NCBI GenBank assembly: GCA_963711065.1
Contig: CAVQCO010000001.1
Location: forward strand, 62,001-126,000
Direction of reading: 5' to 3'
From: Bog-473 sp963711065
GTDB taxonomy: Bacteria; Actinomycetota; Acidimicrobiia; Acidimicrobiales; RAAP-2
DNA: 64,000 nt
Part shown: piece after piece, positions 48,405 through 57,662 of the stretch
How positions within the stretch are numbered: the first letter of the stretch is position 1
Layout of the letters: every line of letters starts with the position of its first letter
Program-made: the position numbers and the translations under genes
Notes under the pieces: model-generated
Databases searched by the model: none
The model's input: the letters and a program-made list of their open reading frames with translations, nothing else
Told to the model about the DNA's origin: nothing

Positions 48405-49346
48405 ATGACCGCCGGCGCCCCGACCCGCGGCCTCCCCGTCCAGATCAACGGCCTGACGAAGCACTTCGGGCCCGTCCTGGCCGTCGACAACCTCTCGTTC
48501 ACAGTCGAGCCCGGGAGGGTGACGGGCTTCCTGGGTCCCAACGGGTCCGGCAAGACGACCACCCTGCGCATGCTGCTCGGCCTGGTCCATCCCTCAGCAG
48601 GGACGGCCACCATCGGGGGCCGCAATTACTGGGACCTCGAGCACCCGTCGAGCACCGTGGGGGCCGTGCTCGAGGCGACCAGCTTCCATCCGGCCCGCCG
48701 GGCCCGGACCCATCTGCGCATGGCCGCCCACGCCGGGGGTCAGGACGACAAGCGCGCGGACGAGGTGCTCGAACTGGTGGGCCTGACGGCCGACGCCAAG
48801 CGCAAGGTGGGCGGCTTCTCCATGGGCATGCGGCAACGGCTCGAGCTGGCCACCGCGCTCATCGGGGATCCCGACGTCCTCGTCCTCGACGAGCCGTCCA
48901 ACGGCCTCGACCCGCAGGGCATCGCGTGGTTGCGGGACTTCATGCGCTTCCTCGCCGGCGAGGGTCGCACCGTGCTCGTCTCGTCGCACCTCCTGGCCGA
49001 GATGGCCCAGACCATCGACGACGCGGTGATCGTGTCGTTCGGCCAGCTCAGGGCGCAGGGCACCCTCGAGCAGATCACGTCCGGGATGGCGGGCATGGTC
49101 ATGCGGGCCCGCACGCCCGAGGCGGACCGCCTCTGCGCCGTGCTGAGGGACGCCCACGTGGCGTACCGCCGGCTCACGCACGACGAGGTGGCCATGGACG
49201 GGGTCACGCCCGAGCGGATCGGGCCACTGTTGGCCTCGAACCAGATCGTCCTCTACGAGCTCACGCAGGAGGGCGCCGACCTCGAGTCCGTCTTCCTGAA
49301 CCTCACCGCCGGCCTGGGCTTCGGCGAGATCGCGACGCACACATGA
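48405..49346 (+). CDS. ABC transporter ATP-binding protein
   Basis: A 313-aa ATPase subunit. Walker A is LGPNGSGKTTTLRML (about residues 43-57), the ABC signature is GGFSMGMRQRLELA, and Walker B is VLVLDEPSNGLDPQG with Asp162. The C-terminal extension of about 90 residues is typical of ABC-2 exporter ATPases of the drug/bacitracin type. It energises export by the permease encoded by the next gene, whose ATG overlaps its stop by four bases. The cargo is unknown. Confidence 0.93.
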   Translation: MTAGAPTRGLPVQINGLTKHFGPVLAVDNLSFTVEPGRVTGFLGPNGSGKTTTLRMLLGLVHPSAGTATIGGRNYWDLEHPSSTVGAVLEATSFHPARRARTHLRMAAHAGGQDDKRADEVLELVGLTADAKRKVGGFSMGMRQRLELATALIGDPDVLVLDEPSNGLDPQGIAWLRDFMRFLAGEGRTVLVSSHLLAEMAQTIDDAVIVSFGQLRAQGTLEQITSGMAGMVMRARTPEADRLCAVLRDAHVAYRRLTHDEVAMDGVTPERIGPLLASNQIVLYELTQEGADLESVFLNLTAGLGFGEIATHT

Positions 49347-50149
49347 TCAACGCCATCCGCGCCGAGCTGATCAAGATGCGATCGATGCCCGGGGTGTGGG
49401 TCACCTTTGGCCTGGCCTTCCCCCTGGCCGTGCTCGTCGTCATCGGCGTGCTGGCGGCCGCAGGCGGGTTCCCGGGCCACACCTTCTATTTCGTCCAGAC
49501 GCTGCGCCAGCGCCGCGAGTTCCTCGGGGCCGGCTACTTCGGGATCGAGGTCCTCGCCCCGATCATGGGCGTCCTCTGCGTCACCGGCGAGTACCGGCAC
49601 AAGACGATCACCACCACGTTCGTGCTCACCCCGGTGCGCTCCCGCGTACTGCTGGCCAAGGTCGCCGTCACCGCCGTGTGGTCCGTGCTCATCGCCCTGC
49701 TCACGCTGGTGGCCGTGGCCGCCGTGGGCCTGCCGTGGAACGCTGCGCTCGGTGGCGTCACCTCGCAGGTCACGGACCAGGTGGGGGCGGTGGTGCCCGG
49801 TCTCCTCGTCTCGGCCGTCCTGCTCGGCCTGTTCGGGCTCGGATTCGGCACCCTGGTCAAGAACCAGGTGGCGGCGATCCTGCTCACCATCGGCGGGACG
49901 CTGGTCCTCGAGGGGCTGCTGGTGCTGCTGGCGCGGGCCATCTTCCACTACGACCTGAACTGGCTGCCCAATGCGGCCGGCGCCGCCCTCGCCGGCGACA
50001 TCGCCCGCGGCTTCGGTGGTGGTGGTGGCGGCGAGCGCGCGTTCCAGCACCTGCTCACGTGGTGGCAGGGCGGCCTCGTGATGCTGCTGTGGGGCCTGGT
50101 GCCCCTGACGATCGGCTACTTCACGACCTTCCGCCGCGACGTCACGTAG
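49343..50149 (+). CDS. ABC-2 type permease
   Basis: A 268-aa membrane protein, ATG 49343 overlapping the ATPase stop (ATGA). It starts with the amphipathic AIRAELIKMRSMPGVW, then about six helices, including one around FGLAFPLAVLVVIGVLAAAG, a cytoplasmic GEYRHKTITTTFVLTPVRS loop typical of ABC-2 permeases, and a late FRRDVT tail. It forms the transmembrane part of the exporter with the preceding ATPase. A glycine-rich stretch (GGGGGG) lies before the last helix. Confidence 0.9.
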   Translation: MINAIRAELIKMRSMPGVWVTFGLAFPLAVLVVIGVLAAAGGFPGHTFYFVQTLRQRREFLGAGYFGIEVLAPIMGVLCVTGEYRHKTITTTFVLTPVRSRVLLAKVAVTAVWSVLIALLTLVAVAAVGLPWNAALGGVTSQVTDQVGAVVPGLLVSAVLLGLFGLGFGTLVKNQVAAILLTIGGTLVLEGLLVLLARAIFHYDLNWLPNAAGAALAGDIARGFGGGGGGERAFQHLLTWWQGGLVMLLWGLVPLTIGYFTTFRRDVT

Positions 50150-50166
50150 CGGCCGGCGCCTCGGCG

Positions 50167-51834
50167 TCAGCCGCGCAGCACCACTCCCGGGCGGGACGCC
50201 AGTCCGTCCGTGGCCGGCGCGCCGTCGACCCGGATCGGCACCCCGTTGACCAGCGTGTGGGTCATGCCGACCGGAGCGTCGGCGGTGAGGCGCTCGCCGT
50301 AGGCCGGGAAGTCACGCACGCGCCGGAGCGGGCCCGGGGCGACCGTCTCGGGGTCGAAGACGCAGAGGTCGGCCGCCTTGCCCACCTCGACCGTCCCCCG
50401 GTCGGCCAGGCCGTAGACCAGCGCCGGCTCACCCGTCAGCTTGTGGATGGCGCGCTCCATCGGCATGACGCCGCGCTCTCGCACCCAATTGCCGAGGAGA
50501 TCGGTGGAGAAGCAGGCGTCGCACAGCTGCGAGACGTGGGCTCCCGAGTCCGCCAGGCCGAGGAGCACGTTGTCCCGCGGCAGGAGCCACGCGATGGCCT
50601 CGGGGTCGTCGTTGGCCAGCACCGACCAGAAGCGCGACTCGAGGTCGTCGTCCAGCGACACGTCGAGCATCACGTCGAGGGGGGTGCAGCCCCGCTCCTC
50701 GGCCAGCACGGCCACCGGGTGGTCGGTCAGCTCGGGGTGCGAACGTGACTCCGCGACCGAGATGGACGCCCAATTGAGCGGAAAGCCTCCCGCCTTCCCG
50801 CTGACGTCGTCCCAGGCCGTGGCGCGCCAGGCGGGGTCGCGGTAGGCGGCGACGCGCTCCGCCTTGGACTTGCCCATGAGCGCGGCGAACGTGGGCCGCA
50901 TGTTCAGGGTGAAGGGCTCGGACAGGTTCATCTGGAACACCAGGGGGCGACAGGACACCTGCGGCCACACCTCGACGCCCTCCGCCCAGGCGGCGTCGTG
51001 CTCGGCGATCACCTTCTCGTGGTACGGGTAGCCCTTCACCGTGAGGAGGGCGGTCCAGGTGAACGGGCGTCCCACCTCGCGCTGGAGGCGGAACACTTCC
51101 TGATTGGGGAAGACCCCGCCCGGGAGCAGCGCCACCACGCCGCGCCCGCTCTGCTTGACGGGCTCGAGCAGGGCGCGCAGCTCGGCGAGGTCGGCGACCC
51201 GCGACGGCACCGGCCGTCCGCTGTCCCCGTTGTGCGTCGGCGAGGCGCTCGAGGCGAAGCCCGCTGCGCCGCCCGCCATGGCGTCGGCTACGACGGCCTG
51301 CATGCGGGCGATCTCGTCGTCGGTGGCGGCGCGCTCGTAGGCGTCCTCACCCATGACGTACAGCCGCACCGCGGTGTGGCCCACGTAGCAGCCGTAGTTG
51401 AGGGCCATCCCGCGCGCCGCCACCGCATCGAGGTATTGCGGGAAGGTCTCGAACTCGCGCCACGGAACGCCGACCGCCAGGGTGTCGAAGCTCATGTCCT
51501 CGACGTGCTGGAGCGTGTGCGCAAGGAGCTCGACGCCGTCCGGACGGATCGGCGCGATGGAGAACCCGCAGTTGCCCGCGATCACCGTCGTGACGCCGTG
51601 GAACGACGACGGTGTCAGGTCGGGGTCCCAGAACACCTGTGCGTCGTAGTGGGTGTGGATGTCGATGAAGCCCGGGCACACCACCTGGCCGTCTGCCTCG
51701 AGCACGCGGGCACCCTCGAGCCCCGGACCGATGCCGGTGATGCGGCCGCCGGTGACGGCCACGTCGTCCGGTTCCCCCGCGGACCCGGTCCCGTCGACCA
51801 CGGTGCCACCACGGATCACGATGTCGGCTCGCAT
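50167..51834 (-). CDS. N-acyl-D-amino-acid deacylase-like amidohydrolase
   Basis: A 555-aa amidohydrolase-3-family enzyme. The metal motif is GFIDIHTHYDAQ, followed by SFHGVTTVIAGNCGF, a pattern of D-aminoacylases, and later GCYVGHTAVR, LADSGAHVSQL (catalytic Asp region) and a C-terminal beta-sandwich with GKAADLCVFDPETV. These enzymes hydrolyse N-acyl-D-amino acids or similar amides in a zinc-dependent way. Substrate is not determined. It converges on the ABC permease, 17 bases away. Confidence 0.88.
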   Translation of the reverse strand: MRADIVIRGGTVVDGTGSAGEPDDVAVTGGRITGIGPGLEGARVLEADGQVVCPGFIDIHTHYDAQVFWDPDLTPSSFHGVTTVIAGNCGFSIAPIRPDGVELLAHTLQHVEDMSFDTLAVGVPWREFETFPQYLDAVAARGMALNYGCYVGHTAVRLYVMGEDAYERAATDDEIARMQAVVADAMAGGAAGFASSASPTHNGDSGRPVPSRVADLAELRALLEPVKQSGRGVVALLPGGVFPNQEVFRLQREVGRPFTWTALLTVKGYPYHEKVIAEHDAAWAEGVEVWPQVSCRPLVFQMNLSEPFTLNMRPTFAALMGKSKAERVAAYRDPAWRATAWDDVSGKAGGFPLNWASISVAESRSHPELTDHPVAVLAEERGCTPLDVMLDVSLDDDLESRFWSVLANDDPEAIAWLLPRDNVLLGLADSGAHVSQLCDACFSTDLLGNWVRERGVMPMERAIHKLTGEPALVYGLADRGTVEVGKAADLCVFDPETVAPGPLRRVRDFPAYGERLTADAPVGMTHTLVNGVPIRVDGAPATDGLASRPGVVLRG

Positions 51835-51978
51835 GCACCCATCGTCGCAGCCCTGGCGGCTCGCTGCACGCGCGAGTTGCCGACCTGCGGCCGCGGTCGG
51901 GTACCGTGGGTTTCGAGGACCCGCGACGTCGCGGGAAAGGGGTGAGCGCGCCGGCTGGGCGCTGGACTGGAGTGTCGT

Positions 51979-53094
51979 ATGTCGGTTCGGTTTTTCAGGT
52001 CGAAGGAGGTGCCCCAACCGGACGACTCCCTGCAGATCTCGGGCGCCATCGTCGCCCCCTCCGACGGCCCGTCCCCCGTCCAGCTCGTCGACGCCGGCCG
52101 GGCCCCTTTTGGTCTGGGCGTGGTGCGGGACCAGTACGCCCGCAAGATCCGCAAGACACCGACGATCCGGATGGTCCCGAGCTCGACGATGGTGGAGGGC
52201 CGGCGCCTGCGCTTCGCCGTCTCCGACAACGTGGACGCGTACGGTCCCGACGGACCGGGGTCCCCGCCCATCTGGGCGATCAACATCCACGGCTACTTCG
52301 CAGGCGGCGGCATGTACTGGCGGGAGAGCGCCCGGCTGGCCGAGCAGCTCGGCTGGCGCGTGATCAACCCGAGCCTGCCCGGGTTCGGCGGGAGCGACCC
52401 CCTCGAATGGCAGGACGTCTCAATGGAGAACCTGGCCAACCAGGTGATGGCGATCGCGCACAAGGTCGATGCCGGGCCCGCCGTCCTGCTCGGCCACTCC
52501 ATGGGTGGTGCCGTCGCGGTGCAGTTCGCCCACGACCACCCGAGGCGCACACTCGGGTTGATCTACCGCGACGGCGTCAGCACGCCGGCCTGGAAGGAGC
52601 GGACCGGCATCATCCCGACCTTCCTGTCGCCCCTCCTTCCCGACGTCGCGCCCATGGTCGACATGATCGCCGCCGTCGTCCTCGACCTGCCCGACCTCGC
52701 CATCGGCCGCATGTACTCCACGGTGCGCGCGGTGCTGCCCGACATGCGCCAGAACATCCGCACGGTGGCGCAGACGATGCCCGTGGGCAGCATGCTGATG
52801 TCCGTCGACCAGCGGAGCGAGGTCCGCCACCTCGTGGCCCAACAGATCCCCATCATCAACGAGTGGGGCTGTTTCGACCGCATCACGCCGGGCCACACGG
52901 CGCTGGAGTTCGCCGCCATCGCCCGCTCGCCCGTGCTGTGGGTGCCCGGCGGCCACAGCTGGATGCTCGCCCGGCCCCAGGGTCAGACGGACATCCTCAC
53001 GCACGTGCTTCGGGGCCGCGAATTCGTCGACCAGCTGGAGGACCGCTGGCGCCAGCTCACCCCGCGCGACTACACCCTGCGCGCCGTCAACTGA
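51979..53094 (+). CDS. Alpha/beta-hydrolase
   Basis: A 371-aa protein of the alpha/beta-hydrolase fold. The oxyanion strand is INIHGYFAGG, the nucleophile Ser174 sits in LGHSMGG, and the catalytic His is in VPGGHSWM. About 100 N-terminal residues precede the fold and include DAGRAPFGLGVV, which is unusual and may be a lid or a membrane-associating segment. Possible functions are esterase, lipase or C-C hydrolase. It is divergent from the amidohydrolase and upstream of dedA. Confidence 0.85.
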   Translation: MSVRFFRSKEVPQPDDSLQISGAIVAPSDGPSPVQLVDAGRAPFGLGVVRDQYARKIRKTPTIRMVPSSTMVEGRRLRFAVSDNVDAYGPDGPGSPPIWAINIHGYFAGGGMYWRESARLAEQLGWRVINPSLPGFGGSDPLEWQDVSMENLANQVMAIAHKVDAGPAVLLGHSMGGAVAVQFAHDHPRRTLGLIYRDGVSTPAWKERTGIIPTFLSPLLPDVAPMVDMIAAVVLDLPDLAIGRMYSTVRAVLPDMRQNIRTVAQTMPVGSMLMSVDQRSEVRHLVAQQIPIINEWGCFDRITPGHTALEFAAIARSPVLWVPGGHSWMLARPQGQTDILTHVLRGREFVDQLEDRWRQLTPRDYTLRAVN

Positions 53095-53112
53095 GGTTCG
53101 CGCTGCCGCGGG

Positions 53113-53141
53113 ACGGCGCCGCCTCGACCCGTCGGCGCCGT
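53113..53141 (+). terminator. Hairpin between the hydrolase and DedA genes
   Basis: Arms ACGGCGCC (53113-53120) and GGCGCCGT (53134-53141) are perfect complements with a 13-base loop, 19 bases after the hydrolase stop. There is no T-tract, so it could also be only an attenuating structure ahead of the DedA gene. Confidence 0.35.
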
Positions 53142-53155
53142 GCCGAGGGCGCGGC

Positions 53156-53806
53156 GTGATCAGCCGCCTGCTTCAGCCCCTGCTCTCCCTGCACGGGTGG
53201 CAGGCCTACGGCCTGATCGGCCTTCTCGTCTTCGCGGAGGACGCAGTGATGCTCGGATTCGTCTTCCCCGGCGAGACCGCGGCGATCCTCGGCGGTGTGC
53301 TCGCCTCCAAGGGCGGGGTCAGTCTGGGCGGCATCGTCGCCGTCGTCGTGCTGTGCGCGATCGTCGGCGACTCCGTCGGCTACGCCGTCGGTGACCGCTG
53401 GGGGCGCCAGCTCCTGTCGCTCGGCCCCCTGCGCAAGCGCCAGAAGGGTATCGACTCCACCCTCGAGCTCCTGGCTCGGCGCGGCGCGACCGCCGTGTTC
53501 GTGGGTCGGTTCACCGCCTTCCTGCGGGCCGTCATCCCGGGACTGGCCGGCATGTCCAAGATGCGCTACCGCATCTTCCTGCCCGCCAACGCCGCCGGCG
53601 GCATCTGCTGGGGGGTCCTCTTCGTCCTCCTCGGCTACTTCGTCGGCCAGCGGGTCGAGAAGGCCAGCGGGATCGCGTCCGACATCCTGCTCGGCCTCAT
53701 CGTCGTGGTCATCGCCGTGCTGTTCGTCCTGCACCGCCGCAAGGAGAAGCGGGAGTTCGAGGGCCCTTCCGAGGCGGCGACGCCCGAGAGCGACCCCGCC
53801 GGCTGA
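53156..53806 (+). CDS. DedA-family membrane protein
   Basis: A 216-aa integral membrane protein of the DedA/SNARE-associated family. It has the conserved FAEDAVMLGFVFPGE, the glycine-rich VGDSVGYAVGDRWG, and FVGRFTAFLRAVIPGLAGMSKM, which contains the (F/Y)xRxxPxxRxxxP-like signature, followed by two further helices. DedA proteins act as undecaprenyl-phosphate or phospholipid transporters in several bacteria. GTG start. It converges on the GH1 gene. Confidence 0.9.
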   Translation: MISRLLQPLLSLHGWQAYGLIGLLVFAEDAVMLGFVFPGETAAILGGVLASKGGVSLGGIVAVVVLCAIVGDSVGYAVGDRWGRQLLSLGPLRKRQKGIDSTLELLARRGATAVFVGRFTAFLRAVIPGLAGMSKMRYRIFLPANAAGGICWGVLFVLLGYFVGQRVEKASGIASDILLGLIVVVIAVLFVLHRRKEKREFEGPSEAATPESDPAG

Positions 53807-53817
53807 TCAGCCGCGTC

Positions 53818-55371
53818 TCAGGCGGGCGCGTCGAGGACGGAGCCGTCCCCGGCACGCAGGCCGGCGAGGACGCGAGCGAACTCCCCGGCCGCGTCGTCAC
53901 CCTGGGCGTCGGTGTCGAGCCAGCGCACGGCGGAAGGGTCGCTCCGGTCCAGCCCGTAGAGCCCGAAGCGCGGTTCGTAGCTGCCCCACTCGTAGTTGTC
54001 GACCAGCGACCAGTGGAGGTAGGCGCGCACGGGGACACCGGACGCCACCGCGTCGGCCACGGCACCCAGGTGCTCGCGCACGTAGCGCGGCCGGCCCATC
54101 CCGTCCTCGCGGGGCACGGGCTGCCCGTCGCGCACCCGGGTCGACATCCCGTTCTCCACCACCCAGAGGGGGAGGCCGGGTCGCAGCGCCGCCTCGGTGG
54201 CGCACCAGCTGCGCAGCCCCGCCGGGTGCGATTCGGTGTCCCACAGCGCCCGCCCGAAGGACCAGTCGCGCTCCCCGGCGGGGGTGCGGCGGCCCGGGAT
54301 GCGCATGGCATGGCTGGCCACCGGGTCGTACCAGTCGAAGCCGACGGCATCGAAGCCACGCGCCCTCGTCGTCGCGTGCACCGCGGCGACCACCCGTCGG
54401 GGCACCCGGCGCCGCGTCAGGCCGCGCAGGCGGGCCCACGCCTGCCCCCGGCCCGCCTCGCGCTCCGCCCCGTAGGGGGACACGGCGGCGAAGAACCGGC
54501 GCACCGCCGCCTCGCCGGCGTGGCGCGGTGGGAAGGCGGCGTCGTGGACGGCGCGTCGCTCGTCCACGTAGCGGTCGACGTCGCTCGCGGGGACGCCCGC
54601 CTCCCGCAGCCCGAGCAGGTCGAGCAGCATCCGGTCGAGCTCGTAGACCGACGACGAGCTCGTGTTGATCGTCACCTCGGCCCCGCTCTGCACGGCGGTG
54701 ACCGCCTCGGCCGCCAGCACGTGCGCCGTCAGCAGGTTGTCGAGCACGCAGTAGGCGTCGGAGAGGGCCATGCGCCGGCCGGGCGGGCACGCACCCTCGA
54801 TCCAGCCCATGAGCATCACGATGTTCGGCTCGTTGATCGTCACCCAACGCCGGCAGTGCGCCGTGAGCGCAGGGACGACGCGCGCGACGTGGCGGGCGAA
54901 CACGTCGGGCGAGCCCGGGCGGAGCCAGAACTCCTCGCCGAGCCACGCCGGGTGCGTGAAGTGGTGCAGCGTCACCATCGGCTCCATGCCGCGCGCCGTG
55001 CACTCGGCGAGGATCTCGGCGTAGCGCTCCAGGGCGGCGTGGTCGAGCTCGCCGGGGCGCGGTTCGAGCCGGGCCCACTCCACTGAGAGCCTGAAGGCGT
55101 TGCAGCCGATGGCGGCCGCCCGGTCCAGCGCCTCGGTCGGGCGCCGCCAGAAGTCGCATGCGAGGCCCGAGCGCGCCGCCCTACCGGTGCCCTCCCAGCC
55201 GGACCAGTTGTTGTGCGGCTCGCCGTCGCCGTTGAAGCCACCCTCTATCTGGTAGCCCGACGTCGCCACGCCGGCCAGAAAGCCCTCGCCCAGCAGGCTC
55301 GGCCGTCCGGCGCGTGACCGGGGACGCGCCCGGGCGGGCGTGGCCTTGCGAGGAGTGCCGTCGGCGGGCAT
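53818..55371 (-). CDS. Glycoside hydrolase family 1 protein (beta-glucosidase-like)
   Basis: A 517-aa (alpha/beta)8-barrel enzyme. The acid/base is Glu181 in TINEPN and the nucleophile is Glu406 in VVENGM, the standard GH1 pair. Other GH1 elements are FLAGVATSGYQIEGG near the start, FRLSVEWARLEP and YLHWSLVDNYEWG near the C-terminus. It hydrolyses beta-glycosides such as glucosides or galactosides, probably in the cytoplasm since no signal peptide is seen. The middle of the barrel, about residues 230-340, is rich in Arg/Ala and less conserved. Confidence 0.92.
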   Translation of the reverse strand: MPADGTPRKATPARARPRSRAGRPSLLGEGFLAGVATSGYQIEGGFNGDGEPHNNWSGWEGTGRAARSGLACDFWRRPTEALDRAAAIGCNAFRLSVEWARLEPRPGELDHAALERYAEILAECTARGMEPMVTLHHFTHPAWLGEEFWLRPGSPDVFARHVARVVPALTAHCRRWVTINEPNIVMLMGWIEGACPPGRRMALSDAYCVLDNLLTAHVLAAEAVTAVQSGAEVTINTSSSSVYELDRMLLDLLGLREAGVPASDVDRYVDERRAVHDAAFPPRHAGEAAVRRFFAAVSPYGAEREAGRGQAWARLRGLTRRRVPRRVVAAVHATTRARGFDAVGFDWYDPVASHAMRIPGRRTPAGERDWSFGRALWDTESHPAGLRSWCATEAALRPGLPLWVVENGMSTRVRDGQPVPREDGMGRPRYVREHLGAVADAVASGVPVRAYLHWSLVDNYEWGSYEPRFGLYGLDRSDPSAVRWLDTDAQGDDAAGEFARVLAGLRAGDGSVLDAPA

Positions 55372-55419
55372 CGGTTCAGCTTGGCAGGCGGAGGAGGCCG
55401 GGCGCCCGGGAGGCGCGCC

Positions 55420-56022
55420 TCAGTGCGGCTGCGCGATCGAGCGCAGGCGCGACAGGGCGGCCGAGACGATGTCGACCTCGTCGCGCGCCTGACGGACCAT
55501 GGCGCGCACCTGCGGCTCGGTGGCGTCGCTCCCCGCCCGCAGCGCCGCCGCCTGCACGTCCCGGGCGGCGCCGATGACGTCGGCCACCTGGACCCGGACG
55601 GTGTCGGGCCTCCCGGTACCGCGGGGCAGGCGGCGCTCCAGCCTGAGCAGCGCGTCGAGCTCCCCCGCGACCTCGCGCAGGGAACGGCACACCGCCGGCA
55701 GCTCGGCCACCGGCGCGTCGTGCGCATCCGCGTGGGCGACGGCCGTCTCGGCGTCCTCGACCGCGACCCACATGCGGCGCCGTACCCGGGCGGCCGCGCC
55801 CCGGCTCAGCTCCTCGGGCGTGGCCCGCGCCGCATAGCGTTCCCGGCCGGCGGCCGCGAGGGCCAGCGTGGCCAGGACGCCCCGGGTGGCGATGTGCCCC
55901 CGCACCAGGCGCCAGTGTCGGCGCACGTAGCTGCGCGCGAGGAGGAACGCCACGGCCAGCGCGCCCACCGCCAGGAGGCCGGCGATCACCAGGAACTCCA
56001 CGACGTGGGCCACGAAGGTCAC
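55420..56022 (-). CDS. Membrane-anchored helical protein of unknown function
   Basis: A 200-aa protein with a single N-terminal membrane helix (about residues 8-28) followed by a long arginine-, alanine- and glutamate-rich region likely to be helical or coiled-coil. No catalytic motif is visible. The GTG start at 56022 is supported by TAGGAT, a TANNNT -10, six bases upstream on the minus strand. It is divergent from the VC0807-like gene, with only 52 bases between start codons. Confidence 0.6.
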   Translation of the reverse strand: MTFVAHVVEFLVIAGLLAVGALAVAFLLARSYVRRHWRLVRGHIATRGVLATLALAAAGRERYAARATPEELSRGAAARVRRRMWVAVEDAETAVAHADAHDAPVAELPAVCRSLREVAGELDALLRLERRLPRGTGRPDTVRVQVADVIGAARDVQAAALRAGSDATEPQVRAMVRQARDEVDIVSAALSRLRSIAQPH

Positions 56023-56028
56023 GCCTGA

Positions 56029-56034
56029 ATCCTA
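56029..56034 (-). promoter_or_regulatory. -10 box (TAGGAT) of a leaderless gene
   Basis: On the minus strand TAGGAT precedes the GTG at 56022 by six bases. It forms a compact divergent pair with the box at 56063-56068. Confidence 0.4.
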
Positions 56035-56062
56035 CGCGGCGGGAGAGAAGGATCGGCAGCGG

Positions 56063-56068
56063 TACCCT
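56063..56068 (+). promoter_or_regulatory. -10 box (TACCCT) of a leaderless gene
   Basis: TACCCT, six bases, then the ATG at 56075. This supports ATG 56075 over the TTG at 56069 as the start. Confidence 0.4.
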
Positions 56069-56074
56069 TTGACC

Positions 56075-56821
56075 ATGGAGCCCGAGGCACCGGGTGGCGC
56101 GGCGGCATCCCCGGCGGCGGGCCGTCCCTGGTCGCCGGGCCTCCCCTCCATCCGCGAGCACCTCCCCAGCCTGATCTGGGGCGCCGCGCTGCCGATCGGC
56201 GTCTACTTCGCCGTCCGGGGCGACGTGCACACCGACGCCCAAGCCCTGATCGTCGCCGGCTGCTTCTCGGTCGCCTGGATCGTCCTGCAGTTCGCCCGGC
56301 ACCGCCGGGTCGACGCCGTCGGCGCCATCGTGCTCTTCGGGTTCGCGGTCGGCGTCGTGAGCTCGACGCTGCTGGGTGGCAACGCCTACGTGCTCAAGGT
56401 CCGCGACGCAGCCTTCACGGCGCTCTTCGGCGTCGCCTGCATCGTGACGCTCTTCACCCACGACCGCCCCGTCTTCTTCTACGTGAGCCGCTACTTCTCG
56501 GCGGGGACGGACCCCGAGAGGATGTCGGCCTTCGACCGGCTGCACGAGCTTCCGCTGGGCCGTCGGACCTTCCGGGTGCTCTCGGTGATCTGGGGCATCG
56601 GGCTCGTGGTCGAGGCGGCGAGCCGCCTCACGCTCGCCGGCATGCTGCCGACGGCGACGTTCCTCGCGGTCTCACCCTTCATCACGGCCAGCACCATCGG
56701 CACGCTCTTCGCCTTCACCGCCCTCTACACCCGGCGCATCCAGCTGGAGGCCGCCACAGCGGTCGCCGGCAGGGCGCCCGAGCCCGCGCCCGACGGCGAT
56801 CCCCGGATTCCCCTCCCCTGA
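56075..56821 (+). CDS. VC0807-like multi-pass membrane protein
   Basis: A 248-aa protein. A proline-rich cytoplasmic start leads to LPSLIWGAALPIGVYFAVR and at least five further helices, with LLGGNAYVLKVRDAAFT and HDRPVFFYVSRYFSAGTDP between them. This order, and the R/K residues inside the third and fourth helices, match the VC0807/intracellular-septation-like group of unknown function. It is followed by the enoyl-CoA hydratase gene 64 bases downstream. Confidence 0.7.
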   Translation: MEPEAPGGAAASPAAGRPWSPGLPSIREHLPSLIWGAALPIGVYFAVRGDVHTDAQALIVAGCFSVAWIVLQFARHRRVDAVGAIVLFGFAVGVVSSTLLGGNAYVLKVRDAAFTALFGVACIVTLFTHDRPVFFYVSRYFSAGTDPERMSAFDRLHELPLGRRTFRVLSVIWGIGLVVEAASRLTLAGMLPTATFLAVSPFITASTIGTLFAFTALYTRRIQLEAATAVAGRAPEPAPDGDPRIPLP

Positions 56822-56885
56822 CGCCCCCATCTATCCTCGGCGACGACGCGCGCCGGCCGACGGCGCGCCAGCAGAAGGGAGCACC

Positions 56886-57659
56886 ATGGCAGACGAGGTG
56901 TTGCGGGAACGCCGCGAGAACGTGGAGATCCTGACCATCAACCGGCCCGAGGCGCGCAACGCGATCAACGGCGCGGTCAGCAAGGCGATGGCCGCCCACA
57001 TGGACGCGCTGGCCGATGACGAGGACTGCTGGGTCGTCGTCATCACCGGGAGCGGCGACAAGGCGTTCAGCGCCGGCATGGACCTCAAGGCGTTCAGCAG
57101 CGGCGAGGGCGGCGACATCATGGGGGCGAGCGGAGGGTTCGGAGGGCTCACCCAACGCGACTTCCCCAAGCCGATCATCGCGGCGGTCAACGGGTCCGCG
57201 TTGGCGGGTGGCTTCGAGATCATGCTCTCGTGCGACCTCGTGGTGGCCGCCGCGCACGCGACGTTCGGCATCCCCGAGGCAAAGCGTGGGCTGATCGCCG
57301 GTGCCGGGGGCCTCATCCGGATGCCCAAGCGGCTCCCCATCGCCGTCGCGCTCGAGCTAGCGATGACGGGCGACCCGATTGACGCGGCGCGCGCCTACGC
57401 CCTCGGCCTGGTCAACAAGGTCGTGCCGGCCGAGACGCTGCTGACCGAGGCCGTCGGGTTGGCCGAGCGCATCGCAGCCAACGCGCCGCTGGCCGTGCGC
57501 TACTCGAAGAGCGTGATGAAGCGCGCCGCCGAGGTCCCCGAGGCGGAGGGCTGGGCCATCAACGCCGAGGCGGTGGGCGTCGTGTTCACCTCGGCCGACG
57601 CCATGGAGGGCCCCGTCGCCTTCGCGGAGAAGCGCGCTCCGCGCTGGCAGGGCAAGTAG
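56886..57659 (+). CDS. Enoyl-CoA hydratase/isomerase (crotonase family)
   Basis: A 257-aa crotonase-fold enzyme. The two oxyanion-hole segments are AFSAGMDLKAF and NGSALAGGFEIMLSCDLVVA, followed by ATFGIPEAKRGLIAGAGG, where one catalytic Glu would be expected and Glu in PEAK may serve. A GAAGGGAGC ribosome-binding site precedes the ATG. It could act in beta-oxidation of fatty or steroid acids, in line with the KstR-like regulator in the region, but hydratase, isomerase and thioesterase-like functions cannot be told apart from sequence. Confidence 0.9.
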   Translation: MADEVLRERRENVEILTINRPEARNAINGAVSKAMAAHMDALADDEDCWVVVITGSGDKAFSAGMDLKAFSSGEGGDIMGASGGFGGLTQRDFPKPIIAAVNGSALAGGFEIMLSCDLVVAAAHATFGIPEAKRGLIAGAGGLIRMPKRLPIAVALELAMTGDPIDAARAYALGLVNKVVPAETLLTEAVGLAERIAANAPLAVRYSKSVMKRAAEVPEAEGWAINAEAVGVVFTSADAMEGPVAFAEKRAPRWQGK

Positions 57660-57662
57660 CGG

